DNA from: Myxococcus stipitatus
GTDB lineage: Bacteria > Myxococcota > Myxococcia > Myxococcales > Myxococcaceae
Assembly: GCF_021412625.1 (NCBI RefSeq)
Contig: NZ_JAKCFI010000001.1
Span: forward strand, 620,001 to 684,000
Length of the DNA: 64,000 nucleotides
Direction: 5' to 3'
Below, in pieces: positions 1 through 9,800 of the stretch (positions are counted from its first letter, which is position 1; every line of letters begins with the position of its first letter). The notes below the pieces were generated by a model. It searched no databases, was not told the DNA's origin, and saw only the letters and a list, made by a program, of their open reading frames with translations. The position numbers were made by a program, and so were the translations under genes.

Positions 1-1
1 G

Positions 2-1630
2 GTGGACGAGTACACCCCCTACAACTACTTCGAGAACCGCACCGAGCAGCTCTCCGTCCCGTCCTACCCCGCCGAGGGTCCTCGGGACCTCCCAATGCTC
101 CTGCTCACCGGGCCTCGCATGGCTCCCACGGCGGCGCGCTTCGCCTTGGACCTGCGCATGGCTCGACGCGCCTGGCTCGTGGGGGAGGCTGTCCACGTGA
201 GCGTAGCGGAGTCCAGGTGGATGCCCGTCGGAACGCGCGGACTCGTGTTCCGCACGGAGCAGCTCGAGGACTCCGAGGGGGTCCTGCCGGACGTGATTCC
301 CGCGGATCTGGAGCTCGGGCTGTCCCTGCGTCCGGCGGAGTCCCAGCGGCTCACCCAGCTTGGTGTGCCTCCTCCGGTCGCCCGCACGCTTGCCGTCACG
401 CGTCCGGCCATGCTGCCGAGGACTCCGCACTCCGAGCCGCTGCCTCCCGTCGGTGCATCGCCTGGAATCGCGCGTGCCAACCTCCTCATCGTCCACGGCG
501 CCCTGAAGCGATTCTTCCCCTATCTCCACATCGTGGGGGACGTCCTGGACGAGCGCCTGCTCGCGCTCCTCGCGGCGGTCGACGAGGCCCCCGTGGACCG
601 CGCGCGCGTGGGCCTGCTGCTCCGGTACCTGGGGGTGGCCATCCAGGACGGTCACGTCCGGGTCTCCATCTTGGGGGGCACCGCCGGCCCCGGCGTGTTC
701 CCGGTCGTCATCGCCGAGGTGGCGGGTGAGCCCGTCGTCCGGCGCTCGCTGACGCCGGGGGTCGAACCGGGGGACACCCTCGTGTCCATCGACGGCCGCC
801 CCGCGACCGAATGGATGGCGGAGGAGATGGCCCAGTTCTCGGCCGCCACGCCGGGCTATCGGTTCATCCGTGGCGTTGAGCGCCTGCGGGCCATGCGAGG
901 GCCGATGTCGCTGGGATTGCGAGCCGCCGATGGCACCACGCGCACGGTGCAGGTACTCCCGCAGCCGCCTCAGCGAATGGACGAACTGGGCACGCCCCCC
1001 TCGATGCGCCGGGCCGGCTGGCTCGCGGACCTGGGGGCTCCGGCCCTCTACTACATCAACCTGACCTACCAGGTGCTTCCCACGCTCGAGGACTTCAGGA
1101 GCGCGCTCACCGAGGCGGAAGAGGCCAGCGGGCTCGTGCTGGACATGCGGGGCTACCCTGGGAACTTCGATGCCACGGAGATCATCCAGCGTCTCAATCC
1201 CGCGACGACCTGGTCACCCATCTTCCGCACCTCGGTGTCGCGAGGGCTCGAGGCGCGCGACGTGGATGAGCTCCAGTTCGTTTCTCCGCCCTTGTCCGCG
1301 CCCTCCTTCCACGGCCCCATCGTCCTGCTCGTGGGTCCCGCGACGCTCTCCTCCGCGGAGAACCTCTCCATGTACCTGGTGGGCGCCGACCGCGTGACGG
1401 TCCTGGGCCGTCAGAGCGCGGGCACCAATGGAAACATCACGCGCCTGTATCTGCCCGGCTACTTCCTGTTCAGCTTCACCGGGATGGAGGTCCTCTATCC
1501 GGATCGCTCCGCGTTCCATGGCGTGGGCATCGTTCCGGATATCGAGGTCATCCCCACGGCGGCGGAGCTGGCGGCCGGAAAGGACCCGGAGCTGCTGCGA
1601 GCCATCCAGCATCTGCTCCTGAGTCCGTGA
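2..1630 (+). CDS. S41 family peptidase (5' truncated by window edge)
   Basis: Probable secreted serine peptidase of family S41. The visible 542 codons begin with a GTG at base 2, but the reading frame runs off the window and the first residues look like mid-protein, so I treat the 5' end as missing. A PDZ-like segment lies near residues 240-285 (motif EPGDTLVSIDGRPA), followed by the S41 core: a strand with LVLDMRGYPGN, then the nucleophile region ATLSSAEN (Ser about 451), then VLGRQSAGTNGN. At the last site the CtpA-type catalytic Lys is absent, which fits the tricorn/IRBP-like branch that uses Ser with His and Glu rather than a Ser-Lys dyad. The C-terminal HGVGIVPDIEV motif is typical of the family. 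The substrate cannot be told. It is followed by a long non-coding gap, so probably ends its transcription unit. Confidence 0.8.
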   Translation: MDEYTPYNYFENRTEQLSVPSYPAEGPRDLPMLLLTGPRMAPTAARFALDLRMARRAWLVGEAVHVSVAESRWMPVGTRGLVFRTEQLEDSEGVLPDVIPADLELGLSLRPAESQRLTQLGVPPPVARTLAVTRPAMLPRTPHSEPLPPVGASPGIARANLLIVHGALKRFFPYLHIVGDVLDERLLALLAAVDEAPVDRARVGLLLRYLGVAIQDGHVRVSILGGTAGPGVFPVVIAEVAGEPVVRRSLTPGVEPGDTLVSIDGRPATEWMAEEMAQFSAATPGYRFIRGVERLRAMRGPMSLGLRAADGTTRTVQVLPQPPQRMDELGTPPSMRRAGWLADLGAPALYYINLTYQVLPTLEDFRSALTEAEEASGLVLDMRGYPGNFDATEIIQRLNPATTWSPIFRTSVSRGLEARDVDELQFVSPPLSAPSFHGPIVLLVGPATLSSAENLSMYLVGADRVTVLGRQSAGTNGNITRLYLPGYFLFSFTGMEVLYPDRSAFHGVGIVPDIEVIPTAAELAAGKDPELLRAIQHLLLSP

Positions 1631-2117
1631 GCCATCCGACAGGGCTCCGGGTCTCGCGATGCCGAGGGCTGGTTCATTCATTGCGGATACTCGGTTCCGT
1701 GCGACTGAGCACCGCTGTGAGAATTCGCGCCCTGAGGTGTCATCGGCTCCGCTCCGTTCTCGGTCGGGTTTCCTGATGCCGTGCGCCGCATGGTGAGGGA
1801 CGCGCCTTCGCGAGCAGTGTGCGCCGCGTGCTCGTTGGCGCGGGCGAGCGCATCGTCCGTCACATCGTGAATCGTACCCGTGTTGTGGATGCATCCGTAC
1901 CGAGCGCGCGATGGCGCCCGGGCATCGCCGCGTGACAGGCGATTGATTGGCCGGGAAGGCCTGGTGAGCGTTGGCGGTCACGCTTCGGTCACGCCTCCCA
2001 CCCTATCCAGGGGGCGTTGAGGGATGTGTTCGCGCCCGCCACCGAGTTGCTGTCCATCACCCGTTCCGGAGTCGCGAGCGGGGCGCGTTCGTTCGCGCTC
2101 ACGTCCGCTTTCTACGC
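1631..2117. other. 487-bp intergenic gap, no recognised element
   Basis: No convincing gene on either strand: the short open frames here have no ribosome site and no recognisable product. The following gene's frame stays open back to a TTG at 1971, so 1971-2117 could be coding, but the residues encoded there look random. I saw no clear terminator hairpin or -35/-10 pair. Confidence 0.4.
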
Positions 2118-3800
2118 ATGCCGCCTTTCTCGAGCCCGTTCCCGGGATGTCCCACTGCTTCGTCACCGCGAGCCGCCGCCGACCTCACTCAGGGACGGGG
2201 CCGCGAGTTCCAGGCGCGAGGCTCCACGCATGGTCGCCCGCTTCCCTCCGGGTGGGGCGCCCTGCTGTTCCTCGCCGTACTCATGTTGTCGGCGGACGCG
2301 CGCGCGGCATGCATCGATGGTGAGCAGCAGGCCTGTCAGTCGAATGGCTGTCTCGGGACGCGGACCTGCGAGCGACTCGCGTGGGGCGACTGCGAATTCA
2401 ACGGGTCGTCGACGACGTCCTGTTCTGTCTGTGGGCGCTCGGGGAACCAGCTATGTACCGTGGGGCCAGGCCTCGAGGGGGGAGGCTCGCCCATCGCGGG
2501 TTCCTGCTCCCAGCGCGGGGAGGAGCGCTGCAACAACTGCGATGACGACGGCGACGGTCTGGTGGATGAGAACGTGTCCAATGACGGTCCGATGGTCGCG
2601 GGCGCGTGTCAGAGCAGCAAGGGGTGCACGGGGACGAGCACCTGTACGAACGGCGTGCTCCAGTGTGTCTATCAGACGGGACAGCGCCGCCCCTGTGGCG
2701 GCGAGTTCGACGAGGTCTGTGCGAACGCCTCCGCGGCCTGCCTCCCCGACGGCACCTTGGGGGCCTGTCAGCCGCCGGTCCCCGGGGTCGAACTCTGCAA
2801 TGGGTGTGACGACGACTACGACGGTGTCGTCGACAATCCACCCGGCCAGACGGGCCCGCTGGTCCGCGAGTGTCAAAGCAGCGCGGGGAGCTGCCCCGGC
2901 TCCTCCCAGACGTGTGTGAAGGAGTTCGTGGGGGGCTATACGATTCGTTACTGGGGAGCCTGCACGGCTCCCGCCGAGATCTGCAACGGCATGGACGACG
3001 ACTGCGATGGCAGCGTCGACGAGAGTGACATCTGTCGGCCGGACCAGCAGGTTTGCGCGTGCCAGCCCATGACCTGCGCCCAGCAGGGCAAGAACTGCGG
3101 CACCATCGATGACGGTTGTGGCTGGCCCCTGAACTGCGGGACGTGTGTGCCGGGGACGACCTGCGGTGGAGGTGGAACCCCGAACGTCTGCGCGGGCGCC
3201 TGCACTCCGCTGACCCAGGAACAAGCTTGCCAGGGGAAGTGCGGGACGGTTCCGGACGGCTGCAATGGCTTCTATTCGTGTGGTGGGTGCAACAGCCCCC
3301 AGACCTGCGGTGGAGGAGGCACCCCCAACGTCTGTGGTTGTTCGCCGACGCCCTATGCCACGGCTTGCGCGGGGAAGAACTGCGGGTCGGTCCCGGATAA
3401 CTGCGGAGGCACCTATACCTGTGGCTCCACGGGGACCTGTACGCCGCCCCAGACGTGCGGAGGAGGCGGGGCACCCAACGTGTGTGGCTGCACCATCATC
3501 CCGAAGGCGACCGCCTGCGCGGGGAAGAACTGCGGCCTCGTGAGCAATGGTTGCGGTGGAACGCACGACTGCGGGACCTGCTCGGGTGTGAATAGCTGTG
3601 GCGGTGGTGGGGCACCCAATGTCTGTGGCTGCACGCCCCTGACCAAGGCGGAGGCTTGTGAGGAGCAGGAGTGCGGCAGCGCCTCCAACGGGTGTGGCGG
3701 CTCCATGAGCTGTGGAACCTGCATCGGCGGAACGACCTGCAAGGGCGGCATCTGCGAGGGCAATCCAGGGAGCTTGTCGGAGTTCCCGGTCTCTCGATGA
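2118..3800 (+). CDS. Secreted Cys-rich protein with MopE-type metal-binding repeats
   Basis: An exported 560-residue protein of unknown function. The start is chosen at ATG 2118. The frame is open further back to TTG 1971, but the first plausible Met precedes a hydrophobic export segment (about residues 45-62, ending LSADARA-A). Three MopE-like motifs of the C-x2/3-DDD-x-DG-x-VDE kind follow (nt about 2530, 2797 and 2983: CNNCDDDGDGLVDE, CNGCDDDYDGVVDN, CNGMDDDCDGSVDE). These acidic motifs are annotated as putative metal-binding in the MopE family and are common in myxobacteria. From about nt 3060 to the end come five Cys-rich units of 43-50 residues built on CxGKNCG-x3-GCGG and TCGGGG-x-PNVCGC, probably disulfide-rich modules. 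It ends 95 bp before the RHS lipoprotein gene on the same strand, so the two may act together at the cell surface (inference only). Confidence 0.7.
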   Translation: MPPFSSPFPGCPTASSPRAAADLTQGRGREFQARGSTHGRPLPSGWGALLFLAVLMLSADARAACIDGEQQACQSNGCLGTRTCERLAWGDCEFNGSSTTSCSVCGRSGNQLCTVGPGLEGGGSPIAGSCSQRGEERCNNCDDDGDGLVDENVSNDGPMVAGACQSSKGCTGTSTCTNGVLQCVYQTGQRRPCGGEFDEVCANASAACLPDGTLGACQPPVPGVELCNGCDDDYDGVVDNPPGQTGPLVRECQSSAGSCPGSSQTCVKEFVGGYTIRYWGACTAPAEICNGMDDDCDGSVDESDICRPDQQVCACQPMTCAQQGKNCGTIDDGCGWPLNCGTCVPGTTCGGGGTPNVCAGACTPLTQEQACQGKCGTVPDGCNGFYSCGGCNSPQTCGGGGTPNVCGCSPTPYATACAGKNCGSVPDNCGGTYTCGSTGTCTPPQTCGGGGAPNVCGCTIIPKATACAGKNCGLVSNGCGGTHDCGTCSGVNSCGGGGAPNVCGCTPLTKAEACEEQECGSASNGCGGSMSCGTCIGGTTCKGGICEGNPGSLSEFPVSR

Positions 3801-3808
3801 CGGGGCGG

Positions 3809-3827
3809 GGCGTCATCCGATGGCGCC
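3809..3827 (+). terminator. Possible hairpin after the Cys-rich gene
   Basis: Inverted repeat GGCGTCATC / GATGGCGCC around a single C, one G-T wobble, starting 8 bases after the stop codon and followed by TCTCCC rather than a true T-tract. It could terminate or attenuate transcription before the RHS gene. Confidence 0.4.
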
Positions 3828-3895
3828 TCTCCCACTGACAACTTTCGCGTAGGGGCTGGCCCGAGCCGGGTCGGCCCTTGATTCCAGGTGACGGT

Positions 3896-6800
3896 ATGAA
3901 GCGCACGTTCTCCGTGCTGACGTTGGTCGTGTATTTCTCGCAGTGGGTGGTCTCTTGCGGCCCCGCAACGCATGACGGCGGGGATGGGGATGAACGCAGG
4001 GAGGTGCCGTGGTCGAAGCTGAGCGGCGAGGATGAGCTTCCGGCGCGGCTCGATGTGCTCGTCCCCTCGGAGGTGGATGGAGAAGGCTTCGTGCCCGGTG
4101 CGGTGCCAGGGAAGCTCTCGGTCTCCGACGACGGAGCGGCGACCTATGACGTCCCGCTCTGGGTTCCGCCGGGCCGCGCGGGCGTCCAGCCGGCGCTCTC
4201 GCTCAACTACAACAGTCGGGGAGGAAATGGCTTCCTCGGCGTGGGCTGGAGTCTCAGCGGCCTGTCGCAGATTGCCCGCTGCAACAAGACCCTGGCCCAG
4301 GATGGGATGACCGCTCCGGTCCGCTTCGATGCGACGGACGCCTTGTGTGTGGATGGCCGGCGCCTGATCCAGACCGGATCGACGGGCGCGGGCGAGAAGA
4401 CCTATACGACGGAGTTCGAGGAGTTCTCGCACATCGTGGAACGAGCGGCGGACGCGAAGGGGCCGCTCTGGTTCGAGGTCTATCTCAAGAACGGGATGGT
4501 GCTGGAGTACGGCAGGACCACGGACTCCAGGCTCGAGGGCTTCCGGATGTATTTCAAGCCGGCGACGAGCAACGCCTCGGATGCGACCGTCGTGGGAGAT
4601 CACGCCTCCCAGGCGGTGCGGTATGGCTGGTCGATCTCCAGGGCCAGGGACCGCTTCGGCAACTACATGGATTATGGCTACCGGCAGCGGGTCCACGGAA
4701 ACGCCAGCGAGGGCTATGCCTATGAGCAACTGCCTTCGAGCATCCGCTACACGGGGACCACGACGTCTGAGGCGAATGTCACCACCCCTCTGCGCGAGGT
4801 GAGCTTCCGCTACGACGAGAACAACGACCGCCGCGATGTCCTGGAGCGGTTCGTGTCGGGCTTCAAGGTGGTCACCCGGAAGGTGCTGAAGGACGTCGTG
4901 ATGTACGGCCCCGTGGGGGACGAACAGCCCACCGCGCTGAAGTTGTATTGCTTCAAATATCGCAACGACAGCGTCTCCGGACGCAGCCTGCTTTCGTCGA
5001 TATCGGAGTGTGATGCGTTCAGAGCCTGCAAGCGCCCGACCGTCTTCACCTGGGAGTTGGGGACGCCAGGGACGGGGCGCGTCCCCGTCGTGTCCGGGAG
5101 TGATCCGAACTTCGAGCGGATCGCGCTCCCTACCGTGACTCCCTTCATCAATGCTTCGGCCAGCGCATTGGACGAAGAAGGGTTCCGTGCGGCTCCGGAC
5201 CTGTGGACGCTCCAGACCCTGGACGTCAATGGAGACGGACGCGATGACCTCCTGTATCGACACACGCCGGCGGACAGCAACGGGAAGCTCCTGAAGCCGG
5301 TGTGGTATCTCAAGCTCAACGTGGACGGCAGATCCTTCGGGCCCTCCTTGGCGCTGAGCTCGCTCCCCGTACCGAAATCCGGAGACAACGCCGACGACCT
5401 GCGCACGGTCGACCTCAACAATGATGGGAAGGTCGACGTGGTGGGGCTGTCCCTGGCGAACACGGACCCTGGGGATCCCGCGAACGGCGCCTATGTCTCC
5501 TATCTGTCCAACGGCAGTGGGTTCACGGCGGTCCAGAGCGACACCTATGACCTCTGGTTCGACCTCGATGCGCCCACGCGTGTTCCCGCCATGCACCTGG
5601 CGGACCTCCATGGAGACGGCCTCCCGGACGCGGTGCGGAGCCTGACGCGTGGCTCGAGTTCCAGCCCGTTCCCGTACGAGTGGGGTGTCATGGCGGCGCA
5701 GCCCGTCGGGTCGTCAGCGCCGGTGTTCTCGACGCCGCCGCAGCGGACGGGCGTCGGCGCCGGGCTGGACCACGCGGGATACTCGGTCGATGTCGATGGA
5801 GATGGGGCGACCGAGGTGCTGGTGCGTGAGCCCGCGGCGGGTTCGCCAGACGGCTTCTCCCGCTTCCTCGTGGCGGTGGGCGTGACGTCCAACGGAAGCG
5901 TGGGCAAGAAGCTCACCACGACGCTGTCGACGGCGATGGTGCCCAACAGCACCCAGCCCACGCTCATCTACCGGCAGCACTGGTTCATGGACATCAACGG
6001 CGATGGGCTGCCCGACTCGGTCAGCGCCAGGCGGCAGCGCCAGGGGCAGGAGGGCGGGAACATCGAGATCGCCATCAACACCGGCAACGGCTTCGCGCCG
6101 CCGGTGACGCAGGCGCTGCCGGCGGGGGCAGAGGTCAGCTTCTCCCGCGTCAGCTCGGCGCACCGCTTCGTGGATGTGGGCGTCCGGGTCATCGACTTCA
6201 ACCTGGATGGCAAGCAAGACCTCCTGCTCACCGACCACGGGCTGGGCGTGGGGCGGCGCGACTCGCACGTCCTCCTGCAATCCACCGGGACGGGCTTCGT
6301 CGTACTCCCCCTGGACATCCCCATTGGCCATACGCCTGGGATGGGGAACGTCATCAGCGCGAGTGTCCACAGCCCCGCGCTGCAATCCCTCAAGGGCTCG
6401 GGATGGGGCATGAAGTTCACCCAGCTGCTCGACGCCAACGGGGATGGGTTGACCGACATCATCCAGATGGAGGCCGGCCAGCTCGTCCTCTACCTGCGCA
6501 ACGCGTACAAACCCGACGTGTTGAAGGCGGTCGAGGATGGGCTGAAGAACCGGGCCTCCGTGACCTACGAGGCGACCACGTTTGCTTCGGCGGGGACCGT
6601 CGCGAATCATCACACTCCCGGGACCTGTACCTATCCGCTGTCCTGCAATCTCCGAGGGCAATGGCTGGTCTCCCGCCATACCGAGAGTGGCCGGGACGGC
6701 TATCCCCGAACCTTCGAATATACGTATGAGGGGGGCCGCACGGACTTGAAGGGGCGCGGGTGGCTCGGGTTCTCCAGCCGCACGGTCACCGACGCGCTGG

Positions 6801-9800
6801 CCTCCCGCCGCACGACCACCCGGTACCACAATGATGGGTACTTCGCGGGCTTCTATGCCGAGGCCCACCGCCCCTACGAAGAACTCACCGAGGTGACCAC
6901 GCGCACGGCCGTGGTCGACACGTTCCGGCGCACGTTCGAATACGGCGTGCAGTACAGGCACGGGAACAAGGTGGTGTTCCCCTACATCTCGAAGGTCACG
7001 AACTACGAGCGGGACGGGTTCATTGGCCAGTTCCGCCAGCTGGAATCGGTGAACCAGTACGACGCCTACGGAAACCAGACCGTCCACGAGGAGTTCTCGG
7101 TCACGGATGGGAACAGGGTGGTGACGACCTCCACGTATGACAATTATCCAGGCGGCGACACGCACCTGCTGGGCCTGCTGCGACGCCAGGTCACGACGAG
7201 CGAACCCGGGGGCGGCGGGGCGCCGGTCTCTCGGACGCGCGAGTATCGGTACTGCGATGGCAGCGGCTGTCAGCCGATGTCGCACCGGCCACGCCGGATC
7301 ATCGTCGAGCCGGACGCGGCGCCCCCGGAGCGGGATGACGTCTGGTCTGAGACTGTCATCACCTACAACGGCCTGGGGTTGCCCACCCAGACCGTGAGCA
7401 CGGACGCCGCTGGCCGGACACGCAAGACGGAGTTCCATTACGACGCCTTCGAGAGGATGTTCCTGTCCGCTCGAATCGCCCATCCGACCACGGCTTCCGC
7501 GGGACCGGTGCTGCGGGAGGACTACGCCTACCTGAGAGGCTTCGGCTCGAGGGCCGAGGTGGAGGACGTGAACGGCGTCCGGACGCGGTGGTACTACGAC
7601 GGATTCGGACGGCTGCGCGCGGAGGACGGGCCCACCGCGGGCGACTCCATCTACAGCTATTCGGAGGAGGAGGGCCGCCCGCTCGTGACCCACCGTGAGG
7701 TGGATGTCGCGAGCTGCGGAGTCGTGGCGTCCACGCTGAATCTCTCGGCCTGCGTTCGCAACGGCGACGAGTCGCAGATCCGCTATGACTCGATGGGGAG
7801 ACCCGTCCAGAGCCGGACGCGTGCGTTCGACGGGAGCTGGTCGTTCGTCGACACGCGTTACGACTCCCTGGGACACGTGGAGCGCGTGTCCATGCCCCGG
7901 TCGGAGCAGGGCGCCGTCAATTACAGGCGGTTCGAGTATGACAATCGCGGGCGTGTGCTCTTCGTGCGAAATCCGGATGGGACGTTCCAGGAGCATGCCT
8001 ATTCGGGCTGGGTGACGTACACGTGGGATGAGAAGCGCAACATGAGCCTCATATGGCGGGACGCCCTGGGCCGGATCGTGCAGACCGCCGACCGCACTGG
8101 CTCCGCGAACGTCCAGACGAACTACACCTATGGCGCGTTCAATCTCCCGGCGACCATCGTCGACGCCGCGGGCAACGAGGTGAGGTTCACCTACGACCGC
8201 CTGGGGCGGCGCACCCTGCTCGAGGATCCGGATGTGGGCAGCCGAACGACCGCCTATACGGCCTTCGGGGACGTCCGCCAGATGACGGATGGAAAGGGGA
8301 ACACCCTTACCCAGGTACATGATGGGGTGGGTCGACTGCTCAGCGTGACGAATCAGCCTCCAGCGGGGGCGGCAGCGCAGGTGTCGACCTATGTCTGGGA
8401 CACCGCGGCGAATGGATTGGGACAGCTCCATTCGACCCTGTCACCGGATGGCGTCGGGCAGGTCTACGAGTACGACGCGCTCGGGCGGCGAATCCATGAG
8501 CGGTGGAACATCCAGGGGCAGGAGTACCGGCTGAGCTCCACCTACGACGCGCAGGGGCGGCTCCAGACGCTGGGGTATCCCGAGGTGCCGGGACGCGCGC
8601 GCATGGGCGTTCTGTACAACTACACCGCCTATGGGCAGGTCCAGTCGCTGCAGGACGTCAACACGGGGCAGGTCTACTGGCAGACGACGTCTCGGAGCGC
8701 CTCGGGGTTGTTGACCGGGGAGCTCTTCGGCAACGGCGTGTCGTCGATCCGCCGCTATGACGGCGTGGGGCAACTGCGCTTCATCGACACCACGGGACCG
8801 ATGGGGCCCGTGCAGCAACTGACGTACGACTATGAAGCCAATGGCAACCTGCGCAACCGCATCGACCGGCTGACGCAGGTGGCGGAGGACTTCCAGTACG
8901 ACCACCTGGACCGTCTCAAGACCTGGAAGGTCAACAAGGGCTGCAACGAAGCCACCTTCCAGTACGACTACGACGACATCGGGAATCTCACGTACCGCTC
9001 CTCGAAGTTGGGGAGTACGAGCCAGGCGCCGTTCGAGGAGGTGGCGTACGGCTATGGCGCTGGCGCCGCGGGACCCCACGCGGTGACGAGCGTGGGCGGC
9101 GACCTCTATGCCTACGACGGCAATGGCAACCTCGAACGATGGCAGCGCCAGGGCGGCGCCTTGCGCGAGCTGGAGTACTCCTACTTCAACCTGCCGAAGC
9201 GCATCGTCGAGGGGGCGAAGCAGTGGACCTTCGGGTACACCGCTGGCCAGGAGCGGGCGTGGAAGCAGGACAACCAGGGCGCGCTCACCGTCTATGTCGG
9301 AGGGGCCTACGAGCGGCGGGTGAAGCCTTCAGGGACCTCTCACGTGTTCTTCGTCAACGCGCCGGGGAGGGTTGTCGCGCAGGTGGAGTGGACCGCGCTG
9401 CCAGGCTCGGGGAGCGAGGCGATTTCGTATCTCCACGCGGACCACCTGGGCTCCATTGCTTCCATCACCACCACGGGCGGTGGCGTGGTGGCGCAACAGA
9501 AGTACGATCCATTCGGCCTCCGGAAGAACCCGCTCAATCCAGCACTTCCCCTGGCGGGCCCCTCATCCCATGGCGTGCAGCGAGGCTTCACGGGGCACGA
9601 AGAGGACGATGACCTGGGACTCGTCGACATGGGCGGGCGTGTCTACGACCCGAAGCTCGCGCGGTTCCTGAGCCCGGATCCGCTGGTCCAGGCGCCCTTC
9701 TTCAGCCAGTCGCTCAACCGGTACACGTACGCCTTCAACAACCCCCTGAACTTCATCGACCCCTCTGGGTTCGAGGCGGACATCCCGTACATCGGTATCT

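Noticed and set aside
1971..2117. Extended N-terminus of the Cys-rich protein from TTG 1971
   Set aside because: The added 49 residues look random and would bury the export signal; no ribosome site before the TTG.
2398..3566. Long Arg/Pro/His-rich open frames on the minus strand opposite the Cys-rich gene
   Set aside because: They mirror the Cys/Gly codons of the real gene, have no ribosome site or recognisable domain, and show the composition expected of antisense GC-rich frames.
3878..3895. TTG 3878 as start of the RHS protein
   Set aside because: It would add six residues before the lipoprotein signal; ATG 3896 has an upstream AGGTG and yields a standard signal.
5714..8431. 905-residue minus-strand open frame inside the RHS gene
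   Set aside because: An antisense shadow of the RHS repeats: rich in Arg, His, Val and Asp with periodicity following the YD repeats, no signal or motif of its own.
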